A DNA stretch of 6,945 nucleotides, from positions 1-6,945 of the forward strand of contig JAKASN010000100.1 of assembly GCA_021819025.1 (NCBI GenBank), read 5' to 3'. Shown piece by piece: positions 5,976 to 6,945 of the stretch. This stretch comes from Actinomycetes bacterium. GTDB taxonomy: Bacteria > Actinomycetota > Acidimicrobiia > Acidimicrobiales > Acidimicrobiaceae. The notes below the pieces were generated by a model. The model saw nothing but the letters and a program-made list of their open reading frames with translations. It was not told the DNA's origin and ran no database searches. How positions within the stretch are numbered: position 1 is the stretch's first letter; every line of letters begins with the position of its first letter. The translations under genes were made by a program, and so were the position numbers.

Positions 5976-5996
5976 GCTATTAGTAGAGAGTTAGCA

Positions 5997-6110
5997 ATGA
6001 AGGTAAGACCGAGTGTCAAGACTATTTGCGAGAAGTGCAAGGTGATCCGTCGTCATCGGACGGTTTTGGTCATCTGCGAGAACCCAAGACATAAGCAACG
6101 ACAGGGATAG
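5997..6110 (+). CDS. rpmJ: 50S ribosomal protein L36, zinc-binding form
   Basis: This short gene encodes 37 residues beginning [19 protein letters not shown] and ending [12 protein letters not shown], matching L36 over its whole length. Cys11, Cys14, Cys27 and His32 form the CxxC...C...H zinc ribbon, so it is the zinc-binding (C+) paralog type rather than the zinc-independent one. L36 binds 23S rRNA in the large subunit. The ribosome binding sequence is modest: GAGAG at 5986-5990, 6 bases before the ATG. It follows infA by 91 structured bases and precedes rpsM by 4 bases, so L36 and S13 are probably translationally coupled. The infA-rpmJ-rpsM order is standard for Gram-positive bacteria. Confidence 0.98.
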   Translation: MKVRPSVKTICEKCKVIRRHRTVLVICENPRHKQRQG

Positions 6111-6114
6111 ATTA

Positions 6115-6492
6115 ATGGCACGTATAGCCGGAGTAGACATTCCGAGGGAGAAGAGGCTGGAGATCTCGCTCACCTATCTTTTCGGAATTGGTTTGACCAC
6201 CTCGCAGCAGATTTGTGAAGCTACCGGAGTAGATCCCAATACCCGGGTTAGGGATCTCACCGATGAAGAGGTAGCTCGCCTGCGCACCTACATCGACGCG
6301 AACTTCAAAGTTGAGGGCGACCTTCGTCGTGAAGTGGCCCAAGACATCAAGCGCAAGCAGGAGATCGGGTGTTATCAAGGGTTGCGGCACCGCAAGGGGC
6401 TCCCCGTTAGGGGCCAACGCACCCATACCAACGCGCGCACCCGCAAAGGTCCCAAGAAGACTGTGGCTGGCAAGAAGAAGGTCAAGCGCTAG
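6115..6492 (+). CDS. rpsM: 30S ribosomal protein S13
   Basis: The 125-residue protein starts [14 protein letters not shown], the typical S13 N-terminus, and has the helix-two-turn-helix region [13 protein letters not shown] (residues 21-33). The family signature [19 protein letters not shown] spans residues 94-112, and the basic tail ends KKVKR and reaches toward the P-site tRNA. S13 sits in the head of the 30S subunit, binds 16S rRNA helices there, and forms bridges B1a and B1b with the large subunit. AGGGA at 6102-6106, within the end of rpmJ, lies 8 bases before the ATG. It is usually followed closely by rpsK, but here a 93-base gap with hairpins intervenes. Confidence 0.98.
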   Translation: MARIAGVDIPREKRLEISLTYLFGIGLTTSQQICEATGVDPNTRVRDLTDEEVARLRTYIDANFKVEGDLRREVAQDIKRKQEIGCYQGLRHRKGLPVRGQRTHTNARTRKGPKKTVAGKKKVKR

Positions 6493-6504
6493 CAAAGCAT
6501 TTTT

Positions 6505-6533
6505 CTGGTCGCCGCCGATGCGCTGGCGGCCAG
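6505..6533 (+). other. GC-rich hairpin after rpsM
   Basis: CTGGTCGCC (6505-6513) pairs with GGCGGCCAG (6525-6533) with one T-G pair. A competing register pairs GCCGCC (6511-6516) with GGCGGC (6525-6530). It begins 12 bases after the S13 stop. There is no T-run directly after it, so it looks like an RNA-stability or regulatory stem rather than a terminator. Confidence 0.5.
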
Positions 6534-6541
6534 AGTTCGTG

Positions 6542-6569
6542 GCCCCTCTTGGGGCTTCTAAGTATTTTT
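6542..6569 (+). terminator. possible attenuator hairpin between rpsM and rpsK
   Basis: GCCCC (6542-6546) pairs with GGGGC (6551-6555) around a TCTT loop, with an extra G-T pair outside. The following bases TTCTAAGTATTTTT (6556-6569) are T-rich but interrupted. This resembles a weak intrinsic terminator ahead of rpsK. The short stem makes full termination unlikely, and rpsK starts only 16 bases later with a strong ribosome binding site. Confidence 0.45.
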
Positions 6570-6585
6570 ATCGCAAGGAGCGTCG

Positions 6586-6945
6586 ATGGCAAAACCCAAG
6601 CCAGGTGGTAGGCGGATACGTAAGAAAGAGCGGAAGAATATCGCTCACGGTGTCGCCCACATCCATTCATCATTCAACAATACAATCGTCTCGATTACTG
6701 ACCCAGAGGGCAATGTCATTTCGTGGGGCTCTGCCGGGAACGTTGGTTTCAAGGGCTCGCGCAAGTCGACACCCTTTGCCGCCCAGCTCGCCGCTGAGGC
6801 CGCTGCCAAGAGGGCTGCAGAGCACGGAGTGCGTCGTGTCGACGTGCTCTTGAAGGGTCCCGGTTCGGGTCGCGATACCGCCCACCGCGCCATTGCGAAT
6901 GCTGGCATTGAGATTGTTTCTGTTCGTGACGTTACACCCACACCC
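6586..6945 (+). CDS. rpsK: 30S ribosomal protein S11, 5' part (3' end outside window)
   Basis: The reading frame is open from ATG 6586 to the window end, giving 120 residues with no stop. It begins [20 protein letters not shown] and continues [63 protein letters not shown] and VRDVTPTP, all typical S11 segments. The missing tail normally reads like HNGCRPPKRRRV, so about 12 residues and the stop lie downstream. S11 is in the 30S platform near the E site and contacts S7, S18 and S21. AAGGAG at 6575-6580 lies 5 bases before the ATG, one of the strongest ribosome binding sites in the window. The next genes would be expected to be rpsD and rpoA, but they are not visible. Confidence 0.97.
   Translation, partial: MAKPKPGGRRIRKKERKNIAHGVAHIHSSFNNTIVSITDPEGNVISWGSAGNVGFKGSRKSTPFAAQLAAEAAAKRAAEHGVRRVDVLLKGPGSGRDTAHRAIANAGIEIVSVRDVTPTP

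Noticed and set aside
6311..6853. 180-codon + strand frame spanning rpsM, the gap and rpsK
   Set aside because: It overlaps both genes out of frame, has low-complexity Arg/Ser/Pro content, and no family is recognised.
1..6945. Mobile elements, CRISPR arrays, tRNA genes or foreign insertions
   Set aside because: No direct repeat array, transposase-like protein or tRNA-like cloverleaf was seen. Gene order is uninterrupted core synteny.

Overview
This window is a stretch of the conserved bacterial ribosomal-protein supercluster. It runs from the end of the spc operon into the start of the alpha operon, and all genes are on the + strand. The order is rpsH (3' part), rplF, rplR, rpsE, rpmD, rplO, secY, adk, map, infA, rpmJ, rpsM, rpsK (5' part). 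The placement of secY-adk-map-infA-rpmJ-rpsM-rpsK is typical of Gram-positive lineages (Actinobacteria, Firmicutes, Chloroflexi). Moderate GC (mid-50s % by eye, not counted), frequent GTG/TTG starts, a C-terminally extended L15 and protein sequences with an actinobacterial flavour suggest an actinobacterium of moderate GC, possibly an acidimicrobial one. That taxonomic guess is inference from general resemblance and was not searched.

Layout. Positions 1-2517 hold six closely spaced ribosomal protein genes (S8, L6, L18, S5, L30, L15), with gaps of about 5 to 36 bases. A 197-base gap follows L15. It contains a strong hairpin plus T-run that looks like an intrinsic terminator, then possible promoter elements before secY. 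Positions 2715-5504 carry secY (translocon channel), adk (adenylate kinase with a Cys4 zinc LID) and map (type I methionine aminopeptidase). A 176-base leader with several small hairpins precedes infA (IF-1), which can only be full length if it starts at a CTG codon. A 91-base gap with three consecutive hairpins separates infA from rpmJ (L36). rpsM (S13) follows after 4 bases. A 93-base gap with two GC-rich hairpins leads into rpsK (S11), which runs off the window.

Functionally the genes build both ribosomal subunits, start translation (IF-1), trim nascent N-termini (MetAP), insert or export proteins (SecY) and balance adenylate pools (Adk). No mobile element, CRISPR array, RNA gene or unknown protein gene was seen, and there is no new multi-gene system here. 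The interesting content is regulatory: the CTG start of infA, a tiny leader ORF before it, and hairpin-rich gaps where this cluster is often compact.
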